From positions 248,001 to 312,000 of the forward strand of contig NZ_CP072649.1 of NCBI RefSeq assembly GCF_018304825.1: a stretch of DNA of 64,000 nucleotides, read 5' to 3'. The DNA comes from Chloracidobacterium validum. Lineage in GTDB: Bacteria; Acidobacteriota; Blastocatellia; Chloracidobacteriales; Chloracidobacteriaceae. Positions 17,622 to 27,181 of this stretch are shown one piece after another. The position numbers and the translations under genes are program-made. Below the pieces are notes generated by a model, which saw nothing but the letters and a program-made list of their open reading frames with translations, searched no databases and had not been told where the DNA came from. Each line of letters opens with the position of its first letter. Position 1 is the first letter of the stretch.

Positions 17622-18964
17622 TGCTGCCAAGCCCCGAAGACCTTGCAATTTGTTCGCTGGGTGAGTGTCGTTTTCCATCCCCACTCCAGCTTGGCGCCGC
17701 ATCGGGTGAGTACCACGGCGATTTCATGTCGGACGCTGCCAAGGTGCGCTTTCACGTCGAACTGGAAAACCTGGATACTCGTCCAGATGACTTGTTTTTC
17801 GAGCGCGCTGGCCCACGCGAGCGGCTCTTCTTCGACCCGGCCACCGTCCGGGCCGCGATTGTCACCTGTGGCGGGTTGTGTCCGGGCATCAATAACGTCA
17901 TCCGGTCGGTTTTCCTGACGCTCAAGTACAACTACGGCGTCCCGGAGGTTTACGGCATCCGGTATGGCTACCGGGGATTGAATCCAGCCCACGGAGATGG
18001 ATTCATTCCGATGACCCATGAGCTGGTGGAAAACATTCACCTGCACGGGGGGACGTTCCTGGGTTCGTCGCGTGGTCCGCAGCCGGTGGAGGTCATGCTC
18101 GACACCCTCACTGCGCGGCGCATTGATATGCTGTTTTGCGTCGGTGGCGACGGAACCCAGCGGGGCGCGGATGCGCTGTCGCAAGCCGCGCGCGCACGGG
18201 GCTTGCCAATGGCCGTCGTGGGCATTCCGAAAACGATAGACAACGACATCCCTTACGTGTTCCGCTCGTTTGGCTACGGCACGGCCGTTGAAAAGGCGCG
18301 CGAGGTGATTGCCGGCGCGCATGCCGAGGCCAAGGGCGCGCCCAACGGCATCGTCATCGTCAAGCTGATGGGGCGCAATGCCGGCTTCATCGCCGCCGGT
18401 GCTACCACCGCCAGTCAGGAAGTCAACTTTGCCTTCATTCCAGAGCTACCCTTCGACCTCGATCCGCCCAACGGCTTTCTTGCACATCTGGAAAAGCGCG
18501 TGCGTGACCGCGGCCACGCCGTGGTAGTGGTCGCAGAAGGCGCCGGTCAACACCTGTTTGGCAATTTACCGGTGGAGCGTGATGCCTCTGGCAACATCAA
18601 GCACCACGACATTGGGGTGTATTTGCGCGACCGCGTCATCGCCTACTTCCGCGACCGCCAGATCGAAGCCAACGTCAAGTACATCGATCCGAGCTACCTT
18701 ATTCGGAGCGTCCCCGCCAACTGTGACGACGCCCAGTTGAGCGACCGCTTTGCCCGCTACGCCGTGCATGCGGCCATGGCTGGAAAGACCGATTTGCTAA
18801 TCGGTTACTGGCACGGGCTGTTCGTCCACGTGCCCATGCGCTTGGTGACGAGCCACAAAAAACAGCTCTCCCCAAAAAGTAGTCTCTGGCTATCCGTCCT
18901 GGCCGCAACCGGGCAGCCGGCGCTGATGGTCAATCCCCCCACGTCGGACGCTGGACCCGCATGA
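17618..18964 (+). CDS. pfkA: 6-phosphofructokinase, ATP-dependent type
   Basis: Phosphorylates fructose-6-phosphate in glycolysis. 448 residues, the long PfkA-family group. Visible motifs: [15 protein letters not shown] (nucleotide site), [19 protein letters not shown] with the catalytic Asp region, and [11 protein letters not shown]. The Gly in GGDGT, rather than the Asp of GGDD, predicts ATP rather than pyrophosphate as donor; that is inference from family knowledge. GGAGAAGG precedes the ATG at 17618, which overlaps the rluB stop. The stop in turn overlaps pyrD as ATGA, so rluB, pfkA and pyrD form a coupled string. Confidence 0.88.
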   Translation: MMLPSPEDLAICSLGECRFPSPLQLGAASGEYHGDFMSDAAKVRFHVELENLDTRPDDLFFERAGPRERLFFDPATVRAAIVTCGGLCPGINNVIRSVFLTLKYNYGVPEVYGIRYGYRGLNPAHGDGFIPMTHELVENIHLHGGTFLGSSRGPQPVEVMLDTLTARRIDMLFCVGGDGTQRGADALSQAARARGLPMAVVGIPKTIDNDIPYVFRSFGYGTAVEKAREVIAGAHAEAKGAPNGIVIVKLMGRNAGFIAAGATTASQEVNFAFIPELPFDLDPPNGFLAHLEKRVRDRGHAVVVVAEGAGQHLFGNLPVERDASGNIKHHDIGVYLRDRVIAYFRDRQIEANVKYIDPSYLIRSVPANCDDAQLSDRFARYAVHAAMAGKTDLLIGYWHGLFVHVPMRLVTSHKKQLSPKSSLWLSVLAATGQPALMVNPPTSDAGPA

Positions 18965-19875
18965 GCGACTCGCCCCTGGCCGTAACCATTGCCGGGCTGA
19001 CCTTCAAAAATCCGGTCATACCGGCCAGTGGAACCTTTGGCTATGGGTTGGAGTTCCTGCCATTTTTTGACCTGTCACGGTTGGGTGGGTTTTGCACGAA
19101 GGGCTTGTCACCGTCGCCGCTCAAAGGCAATCCACCGCCGCGGATCGTCGAGACCCCGGCCGGGATGCTCAACGCGATCGGCCTGCAAAATGTCGGCGTC
19201 CGCGCGTTTGTCGCGGAGAAGCTACCCCACCTGCGCGCCTATGACACCCACGTGATTGCCAATGTCTTTGGTTTCTCCGTAGAAGATTTTTTGGAGGTGG
19301 TCGCCGCGCTCAATGATGCGGAAGGCGTCGCCGCGTACGAACTCAACATTTCCTGCCCAAACGTCAAGGAAGGCGGGACGCAGTTCGGCAACGATCCGGT
19401 CCAGGCGGCGCGCGTCACGGAAGCGGTCAAGCGCCTGGCGCGCCGGCCGGTGATTGTGAAGCTGTCGCCCAATGCGCCCAGCATCGTCGAGGTCGCCCGC
19501 GCCGTCGAACAGGCCGGTGCCGATGCCGTGTCGCTGATCAACACCTTCGTCGGGTTGGCAATTGATGTCCATACCCACCGACCACGCCTGGGGTTCATGA
19601 CCGGCGGACTGTCGGGGCCGGCCATTCGTCCGCTGGCCGTTCGGATGGTGTATGAGGTGTCGCAGGCCGTGCGCATTCCACGCATCGGCATGGGCGGGAT
19701 TGCCACCTGGATGGATGCTCTGGAGTTTATCCTGGCCGGGGCAACGGCCGTCCAAATCGGGACGATCAACTACACCGAGCCGCAGGCGGCCTTGCAGATC
19801 ATTGACGGCCTGGGAGCCTATTGCCGCGAGCGCGCGACAACGATTGCGGCGCTGGTCGGTGCGTTCAGGCCGTAG
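18961..19875 (+). CDS. pyrD: Dihydroorotate dehydrogenase, class 1B catalytic subunit
   Basis: Flavoprotein oxidising dihydroorotate to orotate in pyrimidine synthesis. 304 residues with the class 1 catalytic Cys in [27 protein letters not shown] near the N-terminus, KLSPNAP, and the FMN phosphate-binding [19 protein letters not shown]. Class 1B enzymes use NAD through a PyrK subunit, which is not in this window. ATGA overlap with the phosphofructokinase gene. Convergent with metH, with a 69-bp gap. Confidence 0.92.
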   Translation: MSDSPLAVTIAGLTFKNPVIPASGTFGYGLEFLPFFDLSRLGGFCTKGLSPSPLKGNPPPRIVETPAGMLNAIGLQNVGVRAFVAEKLPHLRAYDTHVIANVFGFSVEDFLEVVAALNDAEGVAAYELNISCPNVKEGGTQFGNDPVQAARVTEAVKRLARRPVIVKLSPNAPSIVEVARAVEQAGADAVSLINTFVGLAIDVHTHRPRLGFMTGGLSGPAIRPLAVRMVYEVSQAVRIPRIGMGGIATWMDALEFILAGATAVQIGTINYTEPQAALQIIDGLGAYCRERATTIAALVGAFRP

Positions 19876-19898
19876 AAACCCAGTTTCGCTCCCGCGCC

Positions 19899-19929
19899 GC
19901 GCCACCAGACCAGAAGCGCCACCAGACCA
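19899..19929. repeat. Tandem 14-bp repeat between pyrD and metH
   Basis: GCGCCACCAGACCA at 19899-19912 and again at 19916-19929, a 17-bp period, in the short gap between the convergent genes pyrD and metH. Significance unknown; no hairpin terminator is evident here. Confidence 0.6.
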
Positions 19930-19944
19930 AGCCAAAACACCCCG

Positions 19945-22900
19945 TCAGCCCGCTGAAGCCTCCTCGTAGCCCAGGTTGGGGCGCAGCCACCGTTCGGCTT
20001 CGGCAACCGACCATCCCTTGCGGGCAGCGTAATCTTCAATTTGGTCGCGTCCTAGCCAGCCGACGGCAAAGTAGTGGGCCTCAGGATGGGCGAAGTACAG
20101 CCCACTCACCGAACTGGCCGGCTGCATGGCGCAGCTTTCCGTCAACCGAACGCCGGCGTTTTCCTCCGCGCCCAACAGCGCGAACAGTGTCCGTTTTTCC
20201 GTGTGGTCCGGCGAGGCCGGGTATCCCGGCGCGGGGCGAATGCCGCGGTAGCGTTCCCGAATGAGGTCGTCACGGCTGAGGTTTTCGGTCCGGCCGTAGC
20301 CCCACAGGTCGCGGACGCGCTTATGGGCCAGCTCGGCAAAGGCTTCCGCCAGTCGGTCGGCCAGGGCCTTGGCCAGGATTGAACCGTAGTCGTCATGGTC
20401 GGCGTCAAACGCCGCGCAAAGTTCATCCAGACCCAGCCCGGCCGTCACGGCAAATCCTCCAACGTAGTCGGCAACGCCGGTGTCCTTCGGGGCGACGAAA
20501 TCCGCCAGCGCGACGTTCGGCTTGCCGTCCGTGCGTTCGACTTGCTGGCGTAGCGTATGAAAGAGCGCCAGTGTCTCGGTTCGGCTTTCATCGGCGTAGA
20601 GTTCGATGTCGTCGCCGACGGCGTTGGCCGGAAAGAGACCGATGACGCCCCGTGGGTGGAGTAGCTTGTCCGCGATGATCCGTTCCAGCAGGCGCTGGGC
20701 ATCGTCGAAGAGTTCGCGCGCGCGTTCGCCCATCACCGGGTCATCGAAGATTTTGGGATAGCGCCCGCGCAGTTCCCAGGTGTGGAAAAACGGCGACCAG
20801 TCAATGTACGGCACGAGCGCATCCAGCGTCACGTCATCGAGCGTCAGGATGCCGAGCTGTTCCGGGACGGCCACGGTTTCCGCGTCAAAACGCAGTCGGG
20901 GGCCCCGCGCCCGGGCTTCGGCCAGGGACAGCAGGCGCTTGCGGTCGAGTTTTGCCTGATGCTCGGCGCGGAGCGTGGCTTGTTCGTCGGCGTTGTGGGC
21001 GGCGAAGTCGGCACGCTGGTCGCGGCTGGTCAACGCGCCGACGACGCCCACCGCCCGCGAGGCATCGAGCACATGAACGGTCGTCCCGCAGTAAGCCGGC
21101 GCAATCTTGACAGCCGTATGCAGCTTTGAAGTCGTCGCGCCGCCGATGAGGAGCGGCAGATCAAATCCCTGCTCGGTCATCGTCTTGGCCACATGAACCA
21201 TCTCGTCCAGTGAGGGCGTAATCAGGCCGCTCAGCCCGATGACATCCACCTGGTGTTCGCGCGCCTTGGCCAAAATGACATCGCAGGGCTGCATCACGCC
21301 CAGATCAATCACGTCGTAGTTGTTGCACCCCAGAACGACGCCAACGATGTTTTTGCCGATGTCATGAACGTCGCCCTTGACCGTGGCGAGCAGGACTTTC
21401 TTGCGCGCGCCGTGGCCATTGGTGGCTGTTTTTTTCTCGGCTTCGAGGTAGGGCAGCAGGACGGCGACGGCCTTTTTCATCACCCGCGCCGACTTGACGA
21501 CCTGGGGCAGGAACATCTTGCCCGCGCCGAACAGGTCGCCGACGACGTTCATGCCATCCATGAGCGGCCCTTCGATGACGGCGAGCGGCGCGCCGTACTT
21601 TTGGCGCGCTTCTTCGACGTCGGCTTCGATGTAGTCGGCGTTGCCCTTGATGAGCGCCTGCTTGAGCCGTTCTTCGACGCTGGCGTGCCGCCACGCTTCA
21701 TCCTTGACGGTCGTTTTGCCCGCGCTTTTGACCGAATCGGCAAAGGCCAGGAGCCGTTCGGTGGCGTCCGGGCGACGGTTGAGAACGACATCCTCGACGA
21801 GTTCGAGCAGGTCGGGCGGAATCTCGTCATAGACGGCCAGTTGCCCGGCATTGACGATCCCCATGTCCATCCCGGCCCGGATGGCGTGGTAGAGAAAGAC
21901 CGAATGCATGGCTTCGCGGACGACGTTGTTGCCCCGAAAGGCGAACGACAAGTTGCTCACCCCGCCCGAAACCTTACATCCCGGCAGGGTTTGCTTGATG
22001 ACCCGCGTTGCCTCGATGAAGTCCACCGCGTAGTTGGCGTGCTCTTCGATGCCGGTGGCAATGGCGAGAATGTTCGGGTCGAAGATGATGTCTTCCGGCG
22101 GGAAACCAACCTGTTCGGTAAGAATGCGGTAAGCGCGGGTACAGATTTCGATCTTGCGCGCCGCGGTGTCGGCTTGCCCAACCTCATCGAACGCCATGAC
22201 GACCACGGCCGCCCCATAACGGCGGATGAGGCGGGCCTGTTCGATGAACACCGCTTCGCCTTCCTTGAGGCTGATCGAGTTGACCACACACTTGCCCTGC
22301 ACACACTTCAGCCCGGCCTCGATGACGTGAAACTTCGAGCTGTCAATCATGATCGGGACGCGCGCGATGTCGGGGTCTGAAACGACCAGATTCAAAAAGC
22401 GCGTCATGGCGCTGACGGCATCGAGCATGCCTTCGTCCATGTTGACGTCAATCACCTGCGCCCCGTTGGACACTTGTTGACGGGCAACCGCCAGCGCGTC
22501 TTCGTAGCGTTCGGCGCGAATCAACTCGGCAAACTTGGCCGAGCCGGTGACGTTGGTGCGCTCGCCAATGTTGACGAAGTTGGTTTCGGGCCGAATGACC
22601 AGGGCTTCCAATCCGCTCAGGCGGGTGTAGCGTTCTGGCGTCGGCCGGACGCGCGGCGCACATCCGGCAACGGCGGCGGCAATGGCGGCAATGTGCTTGG
22701 GGGTCGTCCCACAGCAGCCACCGACAATGTTGAGCCAGCCGTGGCGGGCAAAGTCACGCAGCAGTTCACCCATGATGTCGGGCGTTTGGTCAAAGCCGCC
22801 AAAGACGTTGGGCAGTCCGGCGTTTGGGTAGCAAACCAGGTAAAACGGGGATTTTTCCGCCAGTTCTTCGACATGGGGGCGCATTTCCGCCGCGCCGAAA

Positions 22901-23646
22901 CCACAGTTCATGCCGAGCGCCAGCAACGGCGCATGCTGCACCGAGATGAGGAAGGCTTCGACCGTCTGCCCGGAAAGCGTGCGTCCACTGGCGTCGGCGA
23001 CGGTGACGGAAGCGATGACCGGCACCCGCTTCCCGCGTCGCTCAAACACCTCCTCGATGGCAAAGAGCGCCGCCTTGAGGTTGAGCGTGTCGAAGGTGGT
23101 TTCTGGCAACAGTAGGTCAGCCCCACCGTCAAGCAGACCTTCAGCCTGTTCGGCATAGGCGCTCACGAGTTCATCGAAGGTGGTGCCCCGCGCGCCGGGG
23201 TCGTTGACATCCGGCGAGATGGAAGCCGTTTTGTTGGTCGGCCCAAGCGCCCCGGCGACAAAGCGGGGGCGTGAGGGGTCGTTTGCCAGAAAGGCGTCCA
23301 CGGCGCGGCGCGCGCACTGGGCCGCGGCGAAGTTGAGTTCGTAGGCCAGATGCTCCAGGCCATAATCCGCCTGGGAAATCCGCTGGGCATTGAAACTGTT
23401 GGTTTCGATGATGTCCGCGCCGGCCGCGAGGTAAGCCAGGTGAATGGCCTCGATGATGTCGGGCCGGGTCAGGCACAACAGGTCGTTGTTGCCTTTGAGG
23501 TCATGGCTGTGATCCGCAAATCGTTCGCCGCGATAGTCGGCTTCCTGGAGCTTGTAAGACTGGATCATCGTCCCCATGGCGCCGTCGAGGACGAGAATGC
23601 GTTCACGTAGGATTTGTTCGAGCAAATGAGCAGGTGAATGGATCAT
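19945..23646 (-). CDS. metH: Cobalamin-dependent methionine synthase
   Basis: Transfers a methyl group from 5-methyltetrahydrofolate to homocysteine via methylcobalamin. At 1233 residues all four modules are present: homocysteine domain ([13 protein letters not shown] at the start; zinc Cys pair in [14 protein letters not shown]), folate domain ([16 protein letters not shown]), cobalamin cap and domain ([27 protein letters not shown] with the axial His), and the SAM reactivation domain ([19 protein letters not shown]). No cobalamin or SAM riboswitch was found upstream. It supplies methionine, hence SAM, for the many radical SAM enzymes in this window. Two large hairpins separate it from hemN. 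Confidence 0.96.
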   Translation of the reverse strand: MIHSPAHLLEQILRERILVLDGAMGTMIQSYKLQEADYRGERFADHSHDLKGNNDLLCLTRPDIIEAIHLAYLAAGADIIETNSFNAQRISQADYGLEHLAYELNFAAAQCARRAVDAFLANDPSRPRFVAGALGPTNKTASISPDVNDPGARGTTFDELVSAYAEQAEGLLDGGADLLLPETTFDTLNLKAALFAIEEVFERRGKRVPVIASVTVADASGRTLSGQTVEAFLISVQHAPLLALGMNCGFGAAEMRPHVEELAEKSPFYLVCYPNAGLPNVFGGFDQTPDIMGELLRDFARHGWLNIVGGCCGTTPKHIAAIAAAVAGCAPRVRPTPERYTRLSGLEALVIRPETNFVNIGERTNVTGSAKFAELIRAERYEDALAVARQQVSNGAQVIDVNMDEGMLDAVSAMTRFLNLVVSDPDIARVPIMIDSSKFHVIEAGLKCVQGKCVVNSISLKEGEAVFIEQARLIRRYGAAVVVMAFDEVGQADTAARKIEICTRAYRILTEQVGFPPEDIIFDPNILAIATGIEEHANYAVDFIEATRVIKQTLPGCKVSGGVSNLSFAFRGNNVVREAMHSVFLYHAIRAGMDMGIVNAGQLAVYDEIPPDLLELVEDVVLNRRPDATERLLAFADSVKSAGKTTVKDEAWRHASVEERLKQALIKGNADYIEADVEEARQKYGAPLAVIEGPLMDGMNVVGDLFGAGKMFLPQVVKSARVMKKAVAVLLPYLEAEKKTATNGHGARKKVLLATVKGDVHDIGKNIVGVVLGCNNYDVIDLGVMQPCDVILAKAREHQVDVIGLSGLITPSLDEMVHVAKTMTEQGFDLPLLIGGATTSKLHTAVKIAPAYCGTTVHVLDASRAVGVVGALTSRDQRADFAAHNADEQATLRAEHQAKLDRKRLLSLAEARARGPRLRFDAETVAVPEQLGILTLDDVTLDALVPYIDWSPFFHTWELRGRYPKIFDDPVMGERARELFDDAQRLLERIIADKLLHPRGVIGLFPANAVGDDIELYADESRTETLALFHTLRQQVERTDGKPNVALADFVAPKDTGVADYVGGFAVTAGLGLDELCAAFDADHDDYGSILAKALADRLAEAFAELAHKRVRDLWGYGRTENLSRDDLIRERYRGIRPAPGYPASPDHTEKRTLFALLGAEENAGVRLTESCAMQPASSVSGLYFAHPEAHYFAVGWLGRDQIEDYAARKGWSVAEAERWLRPNLGYEEASAG

Positions 23647-23717
23647 GAAGTGAAATTACGCCGGCAGCGCATAAAGCAACCTAGGGCTGAGGGAAGGCGT
23701 AGTCTAACCGCTTGTGC

Positions 23718-23758
23718 CGGGGACGACTAGTCTGATTGTCCGACTTGGATCGTCCCCG
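23718..23758. other. Inverted repeat in the hemN-metH gap
   Basis: CGGGGACGA (23718-23726) pairs with TCGTCCCCG (23750-23758), and inside the loop AGTC/GACT can extend the structure. It lies 72-112 bp before metH on the - strand, where a leader structure or operator could sit. No T-run follows on either strand. Confidence 0.55.
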
Positions 23759-23817
23759 ACCAGCCCGCGGGCCGGGCCGTGAAGGTCATGGTTGGCGTGA
23801 TGGATGTGCAACCCACG

Positions 23818-23851
23818 CGGCCGGCCCAGAGCCAGGACGCTGGGCCGGCCG
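23818..23851 (-). terminator. Strong hairpin just after hemN; possible terminator
   Basis: A perfect 12-bp stem, CGGCCGGCCCAG (23818-23829) with CTGGGCCGGCCG (23840-23851), loop of 10 nt, starting 9 bp past the hemN stop. No U-tract follows, so it may be an RNA-stabilising hairpin or a non-canonical terminator rather than a standard intrinsic one. Confidence 0.5.
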
Positions 23852-23860
23852 TGGCGCCGG

Positions 23861-25213
23861 TCAAAGTGTTTTGGAGAAGACCGGTTGCGATGTGCCAGGT
23901 TTCAGGTAGGCATCCAGTGTCATGCAGATATTGCGGACAAACGGTCGTCCCACCGCCGTCACCACAAGCCGGTCGGCTGTGTAGTCAACCAATCCGTCTG
24001 CTTCCATGTCTTGGAAGTGCGCCGCATGGGCGTCGAACGCTTCCCCAAGGGTTGCCAGTGGAAGCTCCATGTTGCACATCAAATGACTGATGGCGGCGCG
24101 GCGACGCTGGTCATCCGGGGTGAGCCGGTGGCCGCGCGCGATGGGCAATTCGCCCTGATCGAGCGTCGTCTGATAGCGCCCCAGTTTGGCGTCATTCTGC
24201 GCGTAAAACCCGGTCAACTCACTGATGCCGCTCATCCCAAACGCAATCAGGTTGGATGCCGGCCGCAGCGTGTAGCCCATGAAGTTTCGGTGCAGTCGGC
24301 GTTCCTGGACTGCGACGGCCAGTTCATCGCCTTGTCGGGCAAAGTGATCCATGCCCACCCAGACGTAGTCGTGGCTGGTCAATCGCTGCCGTGCTTCGTC
24401 AAACAGCGCAAATCGGGTCAGGACATCCGGTAGGTCTTCCGTTCGGATGTGGCGTTGCTTGGGGCGCAGCTTGGGGACATGCGCGTAGTTGAACAGGGCT
24501 ACCCGGTCTGGCTGCATCGCCAGGACGGCCTGCACCGTCTGCCGGAAGGTTTCACTGGTCTGGAGTGGCAAGCCATAGACCAAGTCCAGGTTGATGCTTT
24601 CAAAGCCCACGTCCCGGCAGGCCGCGTAGATGCTTTTCGTGAGCGCCTCCGGTTGATGCCGTCCGATCGCTTGTTGAACCTGCGGGTCAACGTCTTGTAC
24701 GCCCAGACTAATGCGGCGGAAACCAAGCGACCGGATGTGTTGGAGTTGAGCCAACGAGGCAATCCGCGGATCAATCTCGATGGACATCTCACCGCGCCAG
24801 TCCAGATCAAATGCATCGCCGAGCAACTGCACGAGCCGTTCCATCTGACGCGCGGTTAGCGTGTTCGGCGTTCCGCCGCCCCAGTGCATCTGGACGACCC
24901 GCCGTCCACGACCGAGGAGGTCCACCACCAGATTGATTTCCCGCGCTACCCGGTCAAGGTAAGCATCCACGACTTCGGTCTTACTGGTGACGGCGTTGTT
25001 GCATCCGCAGTAATGGCAGGCCATCGCGCAAAAAGGCAAGTGCACGTACAAGCACAGGTCTTGCGCATCGGGCGTTTCCGACAACTCACGAAGCGCCGTT
25101 TGGTAGTCCGTCGCCCCAAACCGGTCACTCCAGACCGGAACCGTGGGGTAACTCGTATAGCGTGGCCCGGGGCGGCTATATTTTTGCAAGAGGCTTTCGA
25201 TCTTCGTCGTCAT
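23861..25213 (-). CDS. hemN: Oxygen-independent coproporphyrinogen III dehydrogenase
   Basis: Radical SAM enzyme converting coproporphyrinogen III to protoporphyrinogen IX without oxygen. 450 residues. The HemN-specific four-Cys motif is Cys62-x3-Cys66-x2-Cys69-x-Cys71 in HLPFCAMACHYCGCN, and the N-terminal RYTSYPTVP and MHWGGGTPNTL segments are present. These mark true HemN rather than HemW-type homologues. AGAAGGGAG upstream supports the ATG at 25213 rather than an in-frame start at 25240. The gene begins inside the 3' end of bchE (38-bp overlap), so the two are surely cotranscribed: both are anaerobic-type tetrapyrrole enzymes. Confidence 0.93.
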   Translation of the reverse strand: MTTKIESLLQKYSRPGPRYTSYPTVPVWSDRFGATDYQTALRELSETPDAQDLCLYVHLPFCAMACHYCGCNNAVTSKTEVVDAYLDRVAREINLVVDLLGRGRRVVQMHWGGGTPNTLTARQMERLVQLLGDAFDLDWRGEMSIEIDPRIASLAQLQHIRSLGFRRISLGVQDVDPQVQQAIGRHQPEALTKSIYAACRDVGFESINLDLVYGLPLQTSETFRQTVQAVLAMQPDRVALFNYAHVPKLRPKQRHIRTEDLPDVLTRFALFDEARQRLTSHDYVWVGMDHFARQGDELAVAVQERRLHRNFMGYTLRPASNLIAFGMSGISELTGFYAQNDAKLGRYQTTLDQGELPIARGHRLTPDDQRRRAAISHLMCNMELPLATLGEAFDAHAAHFQDMEADGLVDYTADRLVVTAVGRPFVRNICMTLDAYLKPGTSQPVFSKTL

Positions 25214-26834
25214 CGGGATGCTCCCTTCTGCCAATCGCAACCAGAGGCTCCGGCGTCAGGTGCGCCTCGCGCGGGCCGCCACACGCCGAGATCGAACCCA
25301 GGTAGTTCACATCTGCGCGTGTGGGTGAGGCCTCATCATCGAGCGCTGCCAGTTGCTCACGGCTGTACACTCTGGATTCATCGAAGCCAAGGTCAACCTC
25401 AACCCCAAGCCCTTTCCGTTTGACGCGCCCAATGTCATAGAACCGTTTGGTCGCCGTCATTTTGACGAAGGCTTTGAGACAGCCCAGCATGTACTTGCGC
25501 TTGAACGAATCCCGAATGAAGGGGTATTCCAGAAAAGCTTTCCGACTGTAGAACTTGCCGTACATCTTGAGCACGCCTTTGAGGACGTCTTCGCGTTCCA
25601 TGTCATCGGGTTGCATGATGGGGGTCACGAAGTTGTAGCGCGAGTAATCGCGGACTTCGACGCGGTCCTTGAGTTCCTCGAAGAGTTCGGAGAAGGGCCA
25701 GGGCGTGTACATGTTCCAGTTGGCCATGTCTGGGTTCCAGTCCAGGGCCAAGCGGTAGGTTTCCTGAAGCGTTTCGGGCGTTTCGTTCTCTAGCCCCATG
25801 ATGAACTGCGCTTCGGCTACCATGCCGTTGTCTTTGAGGAGTTGGATGGCGCGTTTGTTTTCCTGAATGGTCGTTTCTTTGCGGAAGCGGTTGAGGTTCA
25901 TCTGGGTGGCGGCTTCTGTGCCGAGCGATACGTGGACCAGCCCGGCCTTGCGATAGAGCGGCAGCAGGTGGGCGTCGCGCAGGATGTCGGTCACGCGCGT
26001 GTTGATGCCCCAGTGGACATCGAGTTTGCGCGCAATCAGGGCTTCACACAGCGCGACGAACTTCTTCTGGTTGATGGTGGGTTCTTCGTCGGCCAGGATG
26101 AAAAAGCCCACTTGGTGGTCTGTGACAAGCGTTTCGATTTCATCCACAAATTTTTCTGGCGAGCGGGTCCGATACTTCCGCCAGAACTTCCACTGCGAGC
26201 AGAACCGACAGGTAAACGGGCAGCCCCGGGCAAAGTTCGGCACGGCAACCCGAACGTTGAGTGGAAGGTAGATGTACTGGCTCCAGTCCAGTACGCTCCA
26301 GTCGGGGGTTAGGGAATCCAGGTCGGCAATGGGCGGATGGGCCGGGGTGGCAATGACATTGCCCTCATCGCTCCGAAAGGCGAGTCCACGAATGTCGTGG
26401 CGCTGCCGGCGGTCATCACCGGCTTCGATGGCGCGCAGGAGGTTGACGATAATTTCTTCGCCTTCGCCGCGCACGATGTAGTCAATCCACGGGGCTTCGG
26501 CGAGCACTTGACCATACATGAAGCTCGGATGAATGCCACCTAAGATCGTGATGGTAGAAGGGTTGATGTCCTTGACCAGCTTGAGGGTGGACTGCGCCTT
26601 GTAAATCATCGGCGTAATCGCCGTCGCCATCACCACGTCGGGCTGATTGGCGCGGATGAGATGTTCCAAGGCTTCGTCGGTGAGATCGAGCGCCATGGCA
26701 TCCACGAAGCGGTAGTTTGTGTAGCCGGCGTGCCGCAGCGCTCCGCCAATGTAGGGGGCCCAGCTTGGCGGCCAGTTCCCGGCAATTTCTGCGCCGCCGC
26801 AGTGGTAATTCGGTTGAATCATCAGAATCTTCAT
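25176..26834 (-). CDS. bchE: Anaerobic Mg-protoporphyrin IX monomethyl ester cyclase BchE
   Basis: B12-dependent radical SAM enzyme that forms the isocyclic ring E of (bacterio)chlorophylls using water-derived oxygen. 552 residues. The N-terminus MKILMIQPNYHCGGAEIAGN is the characteristic BchE start, followed by the cobalamin-type domain (ITILGGIHPSFMYGQVL) and the radical SAM site Cys205-x3-Cys209-x2-Cys212 in FARGCPFTCRFCSQWKFW. The EEPTINQKKF and NFVTPIMQPD segments are also BchE-like. The frame is open upstream to 27278 but the ATG at 26834 has TGAGGA upstream and gives the family N-terminus. It lies apart from the bchL cluster. The aerobic cyclase AcsF is not seen in this window. Confidence 0.95.
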   Translation of the reverse strand: MKILMIQPNYHCGGAEIAGNWPPSWAPYIGGALRHAGYTNYRFVDAMALDLTDEALEHLIRANQPDVVMATAITPMIYKAQSTLKLVKDINPSTITILGGIHPSFMYGQVLAEAPWIDYIVRGEGEEIIVNLLRAIEAGDDRRQRHDIRGLAFRSDEGNVIATPAHPPIADLDSLTPDWSVLDWSQYIYLPLNVRVAVPNFARGCPFTCRFCSQWKFWRKYRTRSPEKFVDEIETLVTDHQVGFFILADEEPTINQKKFVALCEALIARKLDVHWGINTRVTDILRDAHLLPLYRKAGLVHVSLGTEAATQMNLNRFRKETTIQENKRAIQLLKDNGMVAEAQFIMGLENETPETLQETYRLALDWNPDMANWNMYTPWPFSELFEELKDRVEVRDYSRYNFVTPIMQPDDMEREDVLKGVLKMYGKFYSRKAFLEYPFIRDSFKRKYMLGCLKAFVKMTATKRFYDIGRVKRKGLGVEVDLGFDESRVYSREQLAALDDEASPTRADVNYLGSISACGGPREAHLTPEPLVAIGRREHPDDDEDRKPLAKI

Positions 26835-27181
26835 AAAAATTGCGTCCTCAGCGCCGTGGTGTACCAGCCAGGGCCTGGTGTGGGGACGTTTGGAAAAAGC
26901 AAGGCCGGCGCCCTCTTGCTTCCAAGGTACAGCGCCGTGCCCCTCAAGTGTGAGATTTTTCACGGTCTTTTTAGGTGCTGGGAACCCAAGCGAGACGCAC
27001 CCTAGTGTCCCGGCGGCACTTCCGATGACCGGCAACCACCGCTTGGCAGTCGCACCCCCGCCATGCAGGATTGGAAAATCAGCCACATCGTGATTAATCG
27101 AACCGGTCGCGCGCCGGCGGCCCTGGGGTTGCCAAGCATCCGGCTGAATGGCGCGCTCAAGTGAAGGGAAAGGCAGCGGTT
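26835..27181. other. 347-bp divergent intergenic region, bchE and the ATPase module
   Basis: No gene supported. It must hold the promoter of bchE (-) and probably that of the three-gene module (+). A dyad occurs at 26890-26925. TTGCC/GGCAA-type words are scattered, but I cannot assign -35/-10 elements with confidence. Confidence 0.5.
26890..26925. promoter_or_regulatory. Imperfect inverted repeat upstream of bchE
   Basis: TTGGAAAAAGCAAG (26890-26903) opposes CTTGCTTCCAA (26915-26925): 11 paired positions with three extra A in one arm and an 11-nt centre. It lies 56-91 bp upstream of the bchE start, where an operator for a redox or light regulator could lie. Function is inference. Confidence 0.35.

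Noticed and set aside
21253-22380. A 375-codon open frame antisense to metH
   Set aside because: It is a shadow of the high-G+C metH codons; no family motif or ribosome binding site, while metH is certain on the other strand.
23647-23860. Cobalamin or SAM riboswitch before metH
   Set aside because: The B12-box and other conserved riboswitch words were looked for on the - strand and not found; only simple hairpins are present.
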